Shown here: positions 45,188 to 55,704 of the stretch, piece by piece
How the letters are laid out: each line of letters starts with the position of its first letter
Position numbering within the stretch: position 1 is the first letter of the stretch
Source: Methylocystis sp. KS32
GTDB lineage: Bacteria; Pseudomonadota; Alphaproteobacteria; Rhizobiales; Beijerinckiaceae
Reading direction: 5' to 3'
Length of the DNA: 64,000 nt
Assembly: GCA_002862095.1 (NCBI GenBank)
Contig: PHSQ01000002.1
Location: forward strand, 744,001-808,000
Translations under genes and position numbers: made by a program
The notes under the pieces: model-generated
Seen by the model: only the letters and a program-made list of their open reading frames with translations
Told to the model about the DNA's origin: nothing
The model's database searches: none

Positions 45188-47359
45188 ATGAAGAATGTCG
45201 TTCGCAGTTTCAATATGGCTTTAGCTCTGTCCTTCATTTCTCTCGCCGGCTTTACGTCACTGGCCGCGGCTCAAACCGCCGCCGCCGTAACAGTGAACGC
45301 TGCAACCAGCCTGGCCGCCATCCCCGGAGCCGCCTGGGGGGTGAACTCGGCGGTGTGGGACAGCAATCTACACGACGCCGCCGTGCCCGGCCTGTTGTCG
45401 AAAACCGGCGTGACGGCGTTGCGCTATCCCGGCGGATCGACCTCTGACGTCTACAACTGGCAATCCAACTCCATCGTCCCTGGTCAGGGCAGCTACGCCA
45501 ATCCGAACAACAATTTCGACGCTTTCATCGGGCTGGTCAAAAGCATCGGCGCCACGCCTGTCATCACCGTGAATTACGGCTCCAACGCCAGCGGCAATGG
45601 CGGCGGCGACCCTAATTTCGCGGCGGCCTGGGTGCAATACGCCAACGTCACCAAAGGATATGGCGTCAAATATTGGGAAATCGGCAACGAGGTATACGGC
45701 AACGGCGAATATGGCGCGGCCTGGGAAACCGATCTGCACGCGACACATGATCCAGCGACCTATGGCAAGAACGTCGCGCAATTCGCCGCCGCGATGAAGG
45801 CCGTCGATCCGTCGATCAGGATCGGCGCCGTGCTGACCGCGCCGGGCAATTGGCCCGACGGCCAGGCGCCGGACTGGAACGCCAATGTGCTGGCGCAATG
45901 CGGCTCGGTGATCGATTTCGTCATCGTCCACTGGTATGCGCAGAACCCGGGCCAGGAATCCGACGCCGGACTTCTCTCGGCTCCCGAGAACGCGGCTAGC
46001 GGAATCGCCGCGATGACGACAAAGCTGAAGTCGCTCATCGGCCAATACGGCGGCTCCAAAGCGGCGAATATTCAGATCATGGTCACCGAGACGAACTCGG
46101 TGTCGTTCAATCCCGGCAAGCAGACGCTCAGCATCGTCAATGCGATGTTCATCGCCGACGACATGCTCACTTGGGTGGAGAATGGCGCGAGCAACGTCGA
46201 CATATGGGATCTGCATAATGGAGCCGTTTGGGGGAACTCATCCCCCAGCCTCTACGGCTCCTCGACCTATGGCGACTATGGCGTTCTATCCAATGGCCAG
46301 TCGGGCGAACCCGCCGCCGACACGCCTTTCCCGACTTATTATGGACTGGAGATGGTCTCGCTGCTGGGCAAGCCAGGCGATATGCTCGTCGCCTCCTCGT
46401 CCAGCAATAGTCTTTTGACGACGCACGCCGTCCAGCAGGCGGATGGGAGCCTAGCGCTGCTCCTCGTCAACAAGGATCCAAGCAATACGATCAACGCCAA
46501 TGTGTCGCTCTCGGGCTTTGCGCCGTCGGGAACGGGCGTGATTTACTCCTATTCCCCCGCCAGCAACAGCATCACATCCACCAATGTCAGCGGCAAGAGC
46601 GCGACTTTCTCGATCGCGGCGGCGCCCTATTCGTTGACCATGATCGTGCTTTCGGGAACGACGACGACCCCGCCGCCGCCACCCTCCCCCAGCTTCACCC
46701 TTGCCGCCAACCCTAGCAGCCTGTCGGTCACCCAGGGCGGATCCGCCACCGCGACGATTTCCGTTTTCCCGTCGGGAGGATTCAGCGGCGCCGTCGCCTT
46801 CTCCACGACCGGCGCCCCCAACGGGGTCGCGGCGACGTTCAATCCGTCCTCATCAACGGCGTCGACGGCTTTGACGCTGGCCGCCAGCGCTTCGGCGCCG
46901 ATCGGAACCAATGTGTTCACCATCACGGGAACGAGCGGCGCCTTGAGCGCGACAACCGCGCTCGCCCTGACAATCAACGCCGCCCCCTCGGGGAGCGGGG
47001 CTGCAACCATTGCCGGCAAGGCGGCGGGCAGCCCGCCCTGGTATTACGAGGACGACCTCGATCTTTCGACGCCGGCGCAGATCACGGCGTTGACGGTGAC
47101 GATCTCGGTTCCGGCTACTAACGTGACCTACAACGGCGCCTACAACACTTTCGGCGGGCAGATCGTCCAGAGCTATATTTCCGGATCGAATTTCGTCTTT
47201 TCGTTCAAGCTGAGCGCCGGCCAGACCATCAATCCGGGCTCGGGCATATTCGCGGCGCAGATGAATGGAGATGGCGTGGCTCACGACAGCACGACCGACT
47301 CCTGGACCGCGACCTATACCGCAGGTGGCGCAACCTACACGCAGTCGGGAAAGTTCTAA
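45188..47359 (+). CDS. Secreted glycoside hydrolase-like protein (clan GH-A/arabinofuranosidase-like TIM barrel, Ig-like domain, C-terminal putative CBM)
   Basis: Signal peptide; YWEIGNEVYG and IMVTETNS catalytic-type motifs; Pro linker TTTTPPPPPSPS; Ser/Ala-rich Ig-like repeat; C-terminal YYEDDLDLSTPAQITALTVTISV. Confidence 0.75.
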   Translation: MKNVVRSFNMALALSFISLAGFTSLAAAQTAAAVTVNAATSLAAIPGAAWGVNSAVWDSNLHDAAVPGLLSKTGVTALRYPGGSTSDVYNWQSNSIVPGQGSYANPNNNFDAFIGLVKSIGATPVITVNYGSNASGNGGGDPNFAAAWVQYANVTKGYGVKYWEIGNEVYGNGEYGAAWETDLHATHDPATYGKNVAQFAAAMKAVDPSIRIGAVLTAPGNWPDGQAPDWNANVLAQCGSVIDFVIVHWYAQNPGQESDAGLLSAPENAASGIAAMTTKLKSLIGQYGGSKAANIQIMVTETNSVSFNPGKQTLSIVNAMFIADDMLTWVENGASNVDIWDLHNGAVWGNSSPSLYGSSTYGDYGVLSNGQSGEPAADTPFPTYYGLEMVSLLGKPGDMLVASSSSNSLLTTHAVQQADGSLALLLVNKDPSNTINANVSLSGFAPSGTGVIYSYSPASNSITSTNVSGKSATFSIAAAPYSLTMIVLSGTTTTPPPPPSPSFTLAANPSSLSVTQGGSATATISVFPSGGFSGAVAFSTTGAPNGVAATFNPSSSTASTALTLAASASAPIGTNVFTITGTSGALSATTALALTINAAPSGSGAATIAGKAAGSPPWYYEDDLDLSTPAQITALTVTISVPATNVTYNGAYNTFGGQIVQSYISGSNFVFSFKLSAGQTINPGSGIFAAQMNGDGVAHDSTTDSWTATYTAGGATYTQSGKF

Positions 47360-47551
47360 ATTGAGTCCGTTTTGGTCATGTCTATTTTGGCGGAATGTCG
47401 GACGTTACCGCATTGCGCCGAAGCCCAATCGTCGTTGGCTCCAACATCGGTTCACTGGCGGAGCCATCTTGACCGATGGCGCCAAAACCGACCTCGCCTA
47501 TCAAATCCGGCGCATCACCCCGCCGCTCGGCAAGACCGCAGAGAGTCGAAC

Positions 47552-49015
47552 TCAATATGCGGTCTTGTCGTTAAACACGAGCGCAACGGTTTTGAAAATA
47601 ATTTTCGCGTCAAACCATAGACTCCATCGATCGATGTATTCGATATCGTAATCCACGCGTTTTTGTAGCTTCTCAACGCTGTCCAACTCGCCGCGCAGCC
47701 CGTGAACCTGAGCCCAGCCGGTCATTCCTGGCTTCACGCGATGCCGAACGGCGTAATAATCGACCAACTCCTCGAGATTTCTGCCTTCGGCCTTCGTGGC
47801 GAGCGCGTGTGGCCTTGGACCAATGAGCGACATGACGCCTTGAAGAACATTGATAAGCTGCGGCAGCTCATCAATACTCAAACGCCGGATGACGCGACCA
47901 ACACGCGTCACTCGCGGATCGTTTCGACTCGTTTGAGTTTCGGCATGATGATCCGTCATGTGAGTATACATCGAACGAAATTTCCATAGCTCAAAAGGCC
48001 GACCGTTGAACCCCGTACGAATTTGCCTGAAGAATACGGGCCCCGGACTCTCGATAAGAATCAAGGCGGCGACGATGAGGAACAATGGCGAAAGCAACAA
48101 CAACCCCGCGCCCGCCAAAACGACATCCTCGGCGCGCTTCAACCAAAGATTCCAACCATGGATAGATTCCTCGATCGCGCAAAACGACGGCCGCCCTGCG
48201 AATTCCGTAACCTTGCGAATCATTGCGCCAAGCGAACGCGTGCTGGGGAGAACATAGACTCGCGTCGACAAGTGACTGAGAAGGTCCAACTTAGCCAATA
48301 TTAGCGGGATATCGACCCAGGGCGCGGCGAGATAGATCTGGTCTATTTCCGATTGAGCGACCACATCGGCCAGCGATGCGACATCGCCGATATTGGCAAA
48401 CTTCATGCTGTCAATCACGCGAACATGCCGCTCCGAATGACGCTCTATCTCTCTTGGCGAGATCGGATCGCAAAAAACGCCAACGGAAAGCGCGCGGTTC
48501 ACGAATGCGCCTTGCTCGAGCGCGCGCTCAGTTGCGGCGAAGACCATCCGACGTATTAAAAGAATCAGCGGGAAGCTCAGGACGACCCATGAAAAAAACC
48601 ACAACCTCGAATAGGTTTCCGCAGTTTTTGTAGCGACGGCGACGACCACCATGAAGGCGAATGTGAAGAATATTGCAAGCGGAAGTCGTCGGAACGCCCG
48701 CCTGCTATCGAGAATGCTGCTTGTGCGGTACACGCCCAGCAACCGAGCCCATAGGAGGTGCGAGAATACAGCAAAGCCGACGGCTTGAGCCTGCCAGTCT
48801 TCGATATAGGCGTCGGACGATCGAAACTCTCGTTGCAACAGGACAGCTAACACCCCTGAGCATGCATAAAGCAGCAAATCAAGGGCCACCAGCCCAACGA
48901 CGCAATTTTGCAAGCAAATGCGCCCCCTGGCGTTATCGGGAATGCGGCCTACGCCGCTTTCACCTGACGCGACCGAGCCCGATTGGAATTCTTGGATCGG
49001 CGATTGAAACATCAA
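47552..49015 (-). CDS. Undecaprenyl-phosphate glycosyl-1-phosphate transferase (WcaJ/ExoY-like)
   Basis: N-terminal TM/CoA-binding-like domain; SPGPVFFRQIRTGFNGRPFELWKFRSMYTH, RVGRVIRRLSIDELPQLINVLQGVMSLIGPRPHA, YAVRHRVKPGMTGWAQVHGLRG. Confidence 0.95.
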   Translation of the reverse strand: MMFQSPIQEFQSGSVASGESGVGRIPDNARGRICLQNCVVGLVALDLLLYACSGVLAVLLQREFRSSDAYIEDWQAQAVGFAVFSHLLWARLLGVYRTSSILDSRRAFRRLPLAIFFTFAFMVVVAVATKTAETYSRLWFFSWVVLSFPLILLIRRMVFAATERALEQGAFVNRALSVGVFCDPISPREIERHSERHVRVIDSMKFANIGDVASLADVVAQSEIDQIYLAAPWVDIPLILAKLDLLSHLSTRVYVLPSTRSLGAMIRKVTEFAGRPSFCAIEESIHGWNLWLKRAEDVVLAGAGLLLLSPLFLIVAALILIESPGPVFFRQIRTGFNGRPFELWKFRSMYTHMTDHHAETQTSRNDPRVTRVGRVIRRLSIDELPQLINVLQGVMSLIGPRPHALATKAEGRNLEELVDYYAVRHRVKPGMTGWAQVHGLRGELDSVEKLQKRVDYDIEYIDRWSLWFDAKIIFKTVALVFNDKTAY

Positions 49016-49642
49016 GCGAAACGCTCAATAAGCTGGCGGATCAAATTACTTTTTCAGTTTATGCAAGCTCACCTTTGAATGTCAATAAACGTTGTGGCGA
49101 ACATGCCCCGATTTGCTGACAATGGAGCCGCCGAACGGAGCCTTCGGTCCGGCCCGACGCGGCTTCTTGCATTGTTTTTAGATATAAAACAAAAGAATGG
49201 GCTGGACGCGGCCAAAACGTCCGCAGACCTTTTAATTATTACACTGCCAGACAATGCGACGAGCGGCATAGGCCAGAGGCGGCGTTTATCGAAGACCCTA
49301 ATCGCGCAAGTCACCCGATGATTTTATGGAGCGGCCGCTCGTGAATCAGCTATTCGCTCTTGTGGCCGATTATGTCGACCGAATCCCCGATTCCGTTGAG
49401 GTAATCTATTGATGTTTTGACGGGACGCCTTCGCGTTACTGGCGCCGTGTCGCGCAGCGATCGTGACAGAGGTCCGTTCGATTTTCGTGACGACGGAGCT
49501 GTGTTGGAACAACGGCGGCGACGAAAGACACCGGCCGCATAACAATAAAAACCGCGAGACGCGCCACACGCCTCACGATACAAAATCATGCGAGAGTCTC
49601 GACATTTCGGGATCGACGCACGTCGACCCCGTTAGCTCCCGA

Positions 49643-49936
49643 TCAGTTAGGGCTTACGTGTGGCGGCTTTTTGACAGGCCACGGCAAAGGACCATGCCCT
49701 TCTTTATGCCTAGCCGGCCCCCACGGCCACCAACGAATTTCTGGCCCGCCGTCCGCGACGCGGCGAGGCTCGCCCTTCTCCACCCTTGTTTCAACCGGCG
49801 ATTCGGTCCCAACATCGGATCTAGCGCCGCGATCCAACCGCGCCTTGGAATCCTGCGCTGAACTCTTTTCGAGAGCTGACGCCCCCACGCTCCCGAGCAG
49901 CAATATGCCCGCTATTGCGACAATCCGTCTCAGCAT
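49643..49936 (-). CDS. Small secreted hypothetical protein
   Basis: Signal-like MLRRIVAIAGILLLGSVGASA; no other support. Confidence 0.35.
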   Translation of the reverse strand: MLRRIVAIAGILLLGSVGASALEKSSAQDSKARLDRGARSDVGTESPVETRVEKGEPRRVADGGPEIRWWPWGPARHKEGHGPLPWPVKKPPHVSPN

Positions 49937-50790
49937 CTCTATTCCTTTCGACATCAGTATTACGGTTTGCGCCTGGGCGGCGCCAATGCCGCACCACCCC
50001 CGCCGCCAGACTCACCCTGCACCAACGCAATATTACTCATCAGCACCATATTACGACCGATCCAATAATTCAATGTCCCGTTCAGCACATTTCAGACGGT
50101 TGATACCGCCGATAGGCCAATGCCTTGAGATCCTCTGCGGGAAATTCGCCAAGAAACGCGTCACGGAGCCATGGCGATTGAACCTGCGAGCGAACTCATC
50201 GACGAAGGCCCAAGGTTTCTTGATTTTGCATGGCGGGTTTCAGGAATGCGGCGCTCCCAGCGCCACGAGGAACAAGGTGCGCTGGACGCAAGCCTCGAGG
50301 TCCGGGCGCGTGCGCGGCGAGACGACAGGCTCGAGTCCTCGCGCCCGACGCTCCGCTAGAAGGCGGGTTTGACCGCGCGTCCTCCGCCGACCTCAGCGCC
50401 ACGGACTTGGAGCAGGCCCTCGGCGAGGAAAATGCCGAACTGGGCTTTGGCCACTCGTTGCGCTGACCTCTCGAGTCGCATGGCCGACGGACTTGCGCCG
50501 CGTGGACCGCCGCGACGCGCTAGCATTGGCTTTAACCGCTTGATCTGTCGCGCGCCCGCACGGCAATCGAAAAAAGGGCGAGACTCTCGATCGACGTCGA
50601 CGCCATGGCCCAAGAAATTATGATTCGCCGGTCAAATGCGCCGAGCGCGTCGCACCCGCGCCTTGCGGCAAAATGAACCATATGCCAAAAGCCGCAACGC
50701 TCAACCGACGAGGGCGCGCGAACTCCTCATCAGCGCGGCGCTCACGGATCCCGGTCTTTTCATCCCGCGAATCGCAAGCTCGAGCAAGCA

Positions 50791-52296
50791 ATGCCCCAAT
50801 TCGAACCTTCCGGAGTCGTCGGCGCGCCAAAGGGGAAAGACGCCCCATCATCTTCGGCGAGCGCGGGCGGCGGCGCGCAACAGCGACCCGGCGGTTTAGC
50901 GGCGAAATATGCCGCAGCCATCGATGGGGGCGTATTTTTCGCCTTCATCGCTCTGTTGGCCTGGGCTCCGCTATGGTTCGGCTCCAATCGGCCTCTGGCT
51001 TGGGGCGTCAACGCGATCGGCTTCGGCGGCCTCGCTGTTTGCTATGAACTCGCCTTGCTCGCGACGCGGCGCCGCCATCCCGTAGCGCTTCGGCGACTCT
51101 GGTTTCCTGTCCTGGCTTTCGCCTTTGTCTTCGTCTGGTCGCTGTTTCAAATCAGCCCGATGATCCCCAAAGGCTATCAACATCTGATCTGGCAAATGGC
51201 CGGAGAGGCTCTCGCGCGCGAGCTACCGGGCTCCATAAGCGTCGATCACGACGACACCATCGTTTCTCTTTTGCGCTTTGCGACCTGTGGGTTCGCCTTC
51301 TATCTAGCCTTGCAATTGGGCCGCTCGTCGAGAAGAGCGCGACGATTGACGCAGGCTGTGGCGGTGATCGGCGCTTTCTACGCCACCTATGGGATCATAG
51401 CCTTTTTTGTGTTCCCCCGCAGCATTCTCTGGTTCGATAAGCTCTATTATCTCGATTCGGTGACTTCGACTTTCATCAACCGCAATTCCTACGCCACTTA
51501 CGCGGGAATAGGCCTCGTCTGCTCATTGACGATTGTTTTGCATCTCTATCTCGGCGGCGCGGCGCTCGCCGGCGGCGCGGTTGGGCGCAAAATCGCCTCG
51601 CTCGTCTCGATCACCGTCGGCCAGGGCGGCGCGTGGATCGCTTGCGCTTTCATCATCGGCGTCGCCCTCGTTCTTACCGGATCGCGCGGCGGCGTCCTAG
51701 CGAGCGTGAGCGGCCTGTTCGCACTCCTGATTCTATCCGGCGTACGCGGGCGCAGGCATGCCGTCGCGACCGGCTTTGGCTCGCTCGCGATTGGCCTGGC
51801 GATCGGCGGCGCCTTTTTCAATTACGGGGATTTTCTCGCCGACCGTCTCGCCACCCAAGGGCTTGCCTCCGACGACCGCCTCGCCGTCTACGGTCTGACC
51901 TGGAACTCGATCGGCGACGCGCCGCTGCTTGGGTTTGGCGACGGAACATTTGAAAAGGTCTTCCCGCTCTATCGCGACAAGACCATCGATATGGCCGGCC
52001 TATGGGATAAGGCGCATAACTCTTATCTCGAGGCGTTGCAGGGCCTCGGCGTTCCTGTCGCCTCGATCCTCCTTATCGCGATCGCGGTCTTGTTCGGGCG
52101 TTGCGTCCATGCAGCTTTGACGCGACGCAACTCCACGCTTGCGCCGCTCGCGGCGAGCGCGGCCACGGTGATTGTCTCTTTGCACGCGCTGGTTGATTTT
52201 AGTTTGCAAATCGAGGCGGTGGCCCTGACCTGGGCGGCGCTGCTAGGCGCGGGAACGGCGCAATCCTGGCGTAGCAAAGTGGCGACCGATCGCTAG
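50791..52296 (+). CDS. O-antigen ligase/polymerase-like membrane protein (Wzy/WaaL family)
   Basis: About 11 TM; STFINRNSYATYAGIGLVCSL, LTGSRGGVLASVSGL, KAHNSYLEALQGLGV. Confidence 0.87.
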   Translation: MPQFEPSGVVGAPKGKDAPSSSASAGGGAQQRPGGLAAKYAAAIDGGVFFAFIALLAWAPLWFGSNRPLAWGVNAIGFGGLAVCYELALLATRRRHPVALRRLWFPVLAFAFVFVWSLFQISPMIPKGYQHLIWQMAGEALARELPGSISVDHDDTIVSLLRFATCGFAFYLALQLGRSSRRARRLTQAVAVIGAFYATYGIIAFFVFPRSILWFDKLYYLDSVTSTFINRNSYATYAGIGLVCSLTIVLHLYLGGAALAGGAVGRKIASLVSITVGQGGAWIACAFIIGVALVLTGSRGGVLASVSGLFALLILSGVRGRRHAVATGFGSLAIGLAIGGAFFNYGDFLADRLATQGLASDDRLAVYGLTWNSIGDAPLLGFGDGTFEKVFPLYRDKTIDMAGLWDKAHNSYLEALQGLGVPVASILLIAIAVLFGRCVHAALTRRNSTLAPLAASAATVIVSLHALVDFSLQIEAVALTWAALLGAGTAQSWRSKVATDR

Positions 52297-52539
52297 TTCA
52301 CGGTATGATCGACTCGATAAAGCGAGAGCGCGTAATGCGCAAAAATGCAAAAGCCCACGGCGACTTGCCTCATCAATAATCGTTAGAGCAAAGAAACATC
52401 GGCATATGAAGCCAATGCCGCTCTGCGGACGTCGTCACGTCGGAAGCGCCTGTCGCATTTGCGCCATGATACCTTGCCAAAAGCGAGTGACTTCCTTTAC
52501 CTATCCGCCTTGGCGTCGCCATTTAGAGAGCCTTTGACC

Positions 52540-54774
52540 ATGCATGGCAATATTCCTTTTAAAATGACGCAAGCGGCTGAAGGACAGGATAATTCGGACG
52601 CCATTGACTTGCGTCGGCTGCAAGATTTCTTTCACCGGCGCTGGAAGCTGATTCTCGCGACCGCCGTCGCAGTGATGGTCTTGGCCTTTCTCGTCATCCT
52701 GACCATCGCCCCGCGTTACACCGCCACGGCTCAAGTTCTGCTCGAACCGCGCAAAGAGAAGATTTTCGGCGCCGACAGCATTCTCCCCGAACTCAATCTC
52801 GAAACCGGCAACGTCGACAGCCAGCTAACGGTCATTCAGTCGATCAATCTATTGCGTCGCGTCGTCGAAAAAGAAAAGCTCACCCAGGACACGGAATTCG
52901 GCCAATCCTCGCAGGCCGGTCTGTTTAGTTTTATCGCCGGCTTATTTAAATCCGAGGACGCGGCCGACACCAAGGCTGCCGCCAAAGCCGACAGCGCTAT
53001 TCCCGGCGATGTGTTGCGCTCGATCAACAAATTACGGGCAGCTCTCGAAGTCACCCGCGTCAACCGCACTTACGTCCTCTCCATCGGCGTCACCTCCGAG
53101 GATCCCGCAAAAGCGGCGCGCCTCGCCAATGCGGTGGCCGACGCCTATGTCGTCGACCAATTGGACGCGCGCTACGACGCCGCCAAGCGCGCCTCGGTCT
53201 GGCTGGCGGAACGCATGGAAGGCCTGAGGGAACAACTGCGCCAGTCGGACGAAGCGGTGGCGCAATTCCGCAAGGAGCATAATCTCCAAAACACCGGCCT
53301 CGGCGTTGGCGACAACAAGGTCACCATTTCCGAGCAGCAGCTCTCCGAATTGAACGGCAAGTTGATTACCGCTCGCGCCGACACCGCGGAAAAGCGCGCC
53401 AAATATGAGCAGGCGGTACAAGTAACCTCGCACGGCGGCAATCTGCAGGCTATTCCCGACGTGGTCCATTCGACTGTGATTTCCGAGTTGCGCAAGCAAC
53501 AGGCGGAAGTGGCGCGCAAGGAGGCCGATCTCATCGCCCATTATGGCGATCAGCATCCGCTGCTGATCAACGCCCGCGCTGAGCGCCGCGACATCGACCG
53601 CTCCATCGCGGAGGAAGTGAAACGCATTCTGGTCAATCTCAAGAACGATTACGACGTCGCCAAGTCGCGCGAGACGTCGCTGCAGACCAGCCTCGAACAG
53701 ATCACCGGCCAGACCGGCCAGGACAATGGCGTCGCCGTGCGCCTGCGCGCACTCGAACGTATCAACGCCGCCAACAAGACTCTGTTCGACAATTTCATGT
53801 CGCGCACCAAGATCACTCAGGAACAATCGACTTTCGAGGAGCGCGAAGCGCGGGTGATCTCGCCGGCGGTGAAGCCTAACGCCCCCTCTTTCCCCAAGAA
53901 GGGTCTCGTCGAAGCCTTGGCGGGCGTGGTTGGTCTCATGCTTGGCGTCGGCGGCGCGGCGGCGCTCGACATGCTCAACTCCGGCTTCCAGACCGCACGC
54001 GAGCTTGAAGACAAGCTCGGCCTGCCGGTGTTAGGCTCGGTTCCGCTGCTTAGCGACAAAGACAGCAAGGTCGACGGCAAGACTCTCGACCCTGCTCAAT
54101 ATCTTTTCGCAAAACCGCTGTCGCGCTACGCCGAGGTGGTGCGGGCGATCCGCGTCGGCATCCAGATGGCCGACGTCGACAACCCCGCCAAAGTGATTCT
54201 CGTCACCTCTTCCATACCGAGCGAAGGCAAGTCCACCTTAGCGCAAAGCCTCGCCTTCTCAGCCAGCAAGGCCGGCCAGCGGGTGCTCATCATCGACGGC
54301 GACCTTCGCCATCCTTCCACGAGCAAATATTTTGGGCTGGAGAACAACGCTGGGTTGGTCGATTTCTTGACCGCCGCGGTCGCTCTCGACGCCGCGGCGT
54401 CGAACCAGTTCGGCGTCACCGTTCTCCCCGCCGGAATGAAGTCGCAGAATCCGCCCGATCTCTTGGGCTCCGAGCGCATGAAGCATTTGATCGAAAAGCT
54501 TCGCGATTTATTCGACTACATCATCATCGACTCTCCGCCATTGGAACCGGTGATCGACGCCAAGGTCTTGGCTGCGCTCGCCGACACGGTCGTATTCGCC
54601 GTGCGCTGGCAGACCACCAAACGTGAAACCGCCGCACAAAACGCCGATTATTTCGCCCGCACTCAAAAGCTGGCCGGCATCGCGATGACCATGGTCGATG
54701 AAAGCAAGACGCCGCGTTACGGCGCATATGGCAATTACAACGGCTATTATTATCACAAATATTATTCCAATTAG
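52540..54774 (+). CDS. Polysaccharide co-polymerase / tyrosine autokinase (Wzc/BY-kinase)
   Basis: Wzz domain with coiled coil; Walker A SSIPSEGKST, Walker A' LIIDGDLRHPS, IIIDSPP; Tyr-rich tail RYGAYGNYNGYYYHKYYSN. Confidence 0.93.
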   Translation: MHGNIPFKMTQAAEGQDNSDAIDLRRLQDFFHRRWKLILATAVAVMVLAFLVILTIAPRYTATAQVLLEPRKEKIFGADSILPELNLETGNVDSQLTVIQSINLLRRVVEKEKLTQDTEFGQSSQAGLFSFIAGLFKSEDAADTKAAAKADSAIPGDVLRSINKLRAALEVTRVNRTYVLSIGVTSEDPAKAARLANAVADAYVVDQLDARYDAAKRASVWLAERMEGLREQLRQSDEAVAQFRKEHNLQNTGLGVGDNKVTISEQQLSELNGKLITARADTAEKRAKYEQAVQVTSHGGNLQAIPDVVHSTVISELRKQQAEVARKEADLIAHYGDQHPLLINARAERRDIDRSIAEEVKRILVNLKNDYDVAKSRETSLQTSLEQITGQTGQDNGVAVRLRALERINAANKTLFDNFMSRTKITQEQSTFEEREARVISPAVKPNAPSFPKKGLVEALAGVVGLMLGVGGAAALDMLNSGFQTARELEDKLGLPVLGSVPLLSDKDSKVDGKTLDPAQYLFAKPLSRYAEVVRAIRVGIQMADVDNPAKVILVTSSIPSEGKSTLAQSLAFSASKAGQRVLIIDGDLRHPSTSKYFGLENNAGLVDFLTAAVALDAAASNQFGVTVLPAGMKSQNPPDLLGSERMKHLIEKLRDLFDYIIIDSPPLEPVIDAKVLAALADTVVFAVRWQTTKRETAAQNADYFARTQKLAGIAMTMVDESKTPRYGAYGNYNGYYYHKYYSN

Positions 54775-54786
54775 CAGGCTTCAAAA

Positions 54787-55467
54787 ATGGCGACCCCGCA
54801 GGCCCTGCTGACATCGATCTGTGTGATCGCCATCGCCGCCTTCGGAATTTCCAAGGGCGTCGATTTGGTTCGCTTTGAGGCGGTGGAAGGCGACATCGAG
54901 GCTTTTCTACAACAGCCGACTCCCGATTCTGCCGCGTTGAAAAAACACCGCGCCGCCACGCTGCACGAGTTTTCGCTGCTCGATCCCTGGACCTCCAAGC
55001 TCGGATTGAGTTCGAGAGCGCTGCAAATGAAAGCTTTCCTCGCCGGAGTAGCGGAGTCCGACGCGGCCGAGGAAGCGGCGGTCGTCGATCTTCTGGCGGT
55101 CGAGCCGACCGCGGGCGCTGTCTGGCTCGATTTGGCGTTGCTGCGTAGGCGCCGCGACGCGCCGACGCCACAAATTGTCAGCGCTTTGGAAATGTCCGAA
55201 CTCACCCATCCCCGCGAGCTTGAGACCGTGATCCCTCGCACTCTTTATGAAATGCAATTATGGGAATCGCTGTCCAGCGACCAACACAGACGCGCGCTCA
55301 ATCGATTGCTCGAACTCAAAGGAAAATTGAACACACAACAATTGGAAGAATTCAAGTCGATGATCGAAGCGAAGCCTTCGTCGTTCAAGGATGTCGTTGC
55401 GCGCGAACTGATCGCGCGCGGCGCCGTCGATCGGAATTGGCTTCGCGCCTTGGGTTTGCAACCATAA
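54787..55467 (+). CDS. Hypothetical protein of the EPS locus, single N-terminal TM
   Basis: 225 aa ORF 12 nt after wzc; hydrophobic N-terminus LLTSICVIAIAAFGI, helical TPR-like remainder. Confidence 0.65.
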   Translation: MATPQALLTSICVIAIAAFGISKGVDLVRFEAVEGDIEAFLQQPTPDSAALKKHRAATLHEFSLLDPWTSKLGLSSRALQMKAFLAGVAESDAAEEAAVVDLLAVEPTAGAVWLDLALLRRRRDAPTPQIVSALEMSELTHPRELETVIPRTLYEMQLWESLSSDQHRRALNRLLELKGKLNTQQLEEFKSMIEAKPSSFKDVVARELIARGAVDRNWLRALGLQP

Positions 55468-55558
55468 GCTGGCGTTGTTGCAAGCAAGTCGCGCTTGACC
55501 ACGGTCGCGTTGGCGAGATAGTTGTGTCGACATTGAATTCGGCGCTGACGCTCAACGC

Positions 55559-55675
55559 TAGAGCGCTTTCCGACCAGACGGAATCGTCTGGTCGATAAGA
55601 AATCGCTCCAGATTCAAAAAGCTGGAGCAAAATCTAATCGAAAAAGTCTATCAACTTTTTCGGATTTTGCTCTAG
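55559..55675 (-). repeat. Interspersed ~116 bp two-hairpin repeat, copy 6 (inverted)
   Basis: tagagcgctttccgaccagacggaatcgtctggtcgataagaaatcgctcc...cggattttgctctag. Confidence 0.92.
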
Positions 55676-55704
55676 TGCATCGACGCTGTTAAGGGCGAGT
55701 GATA

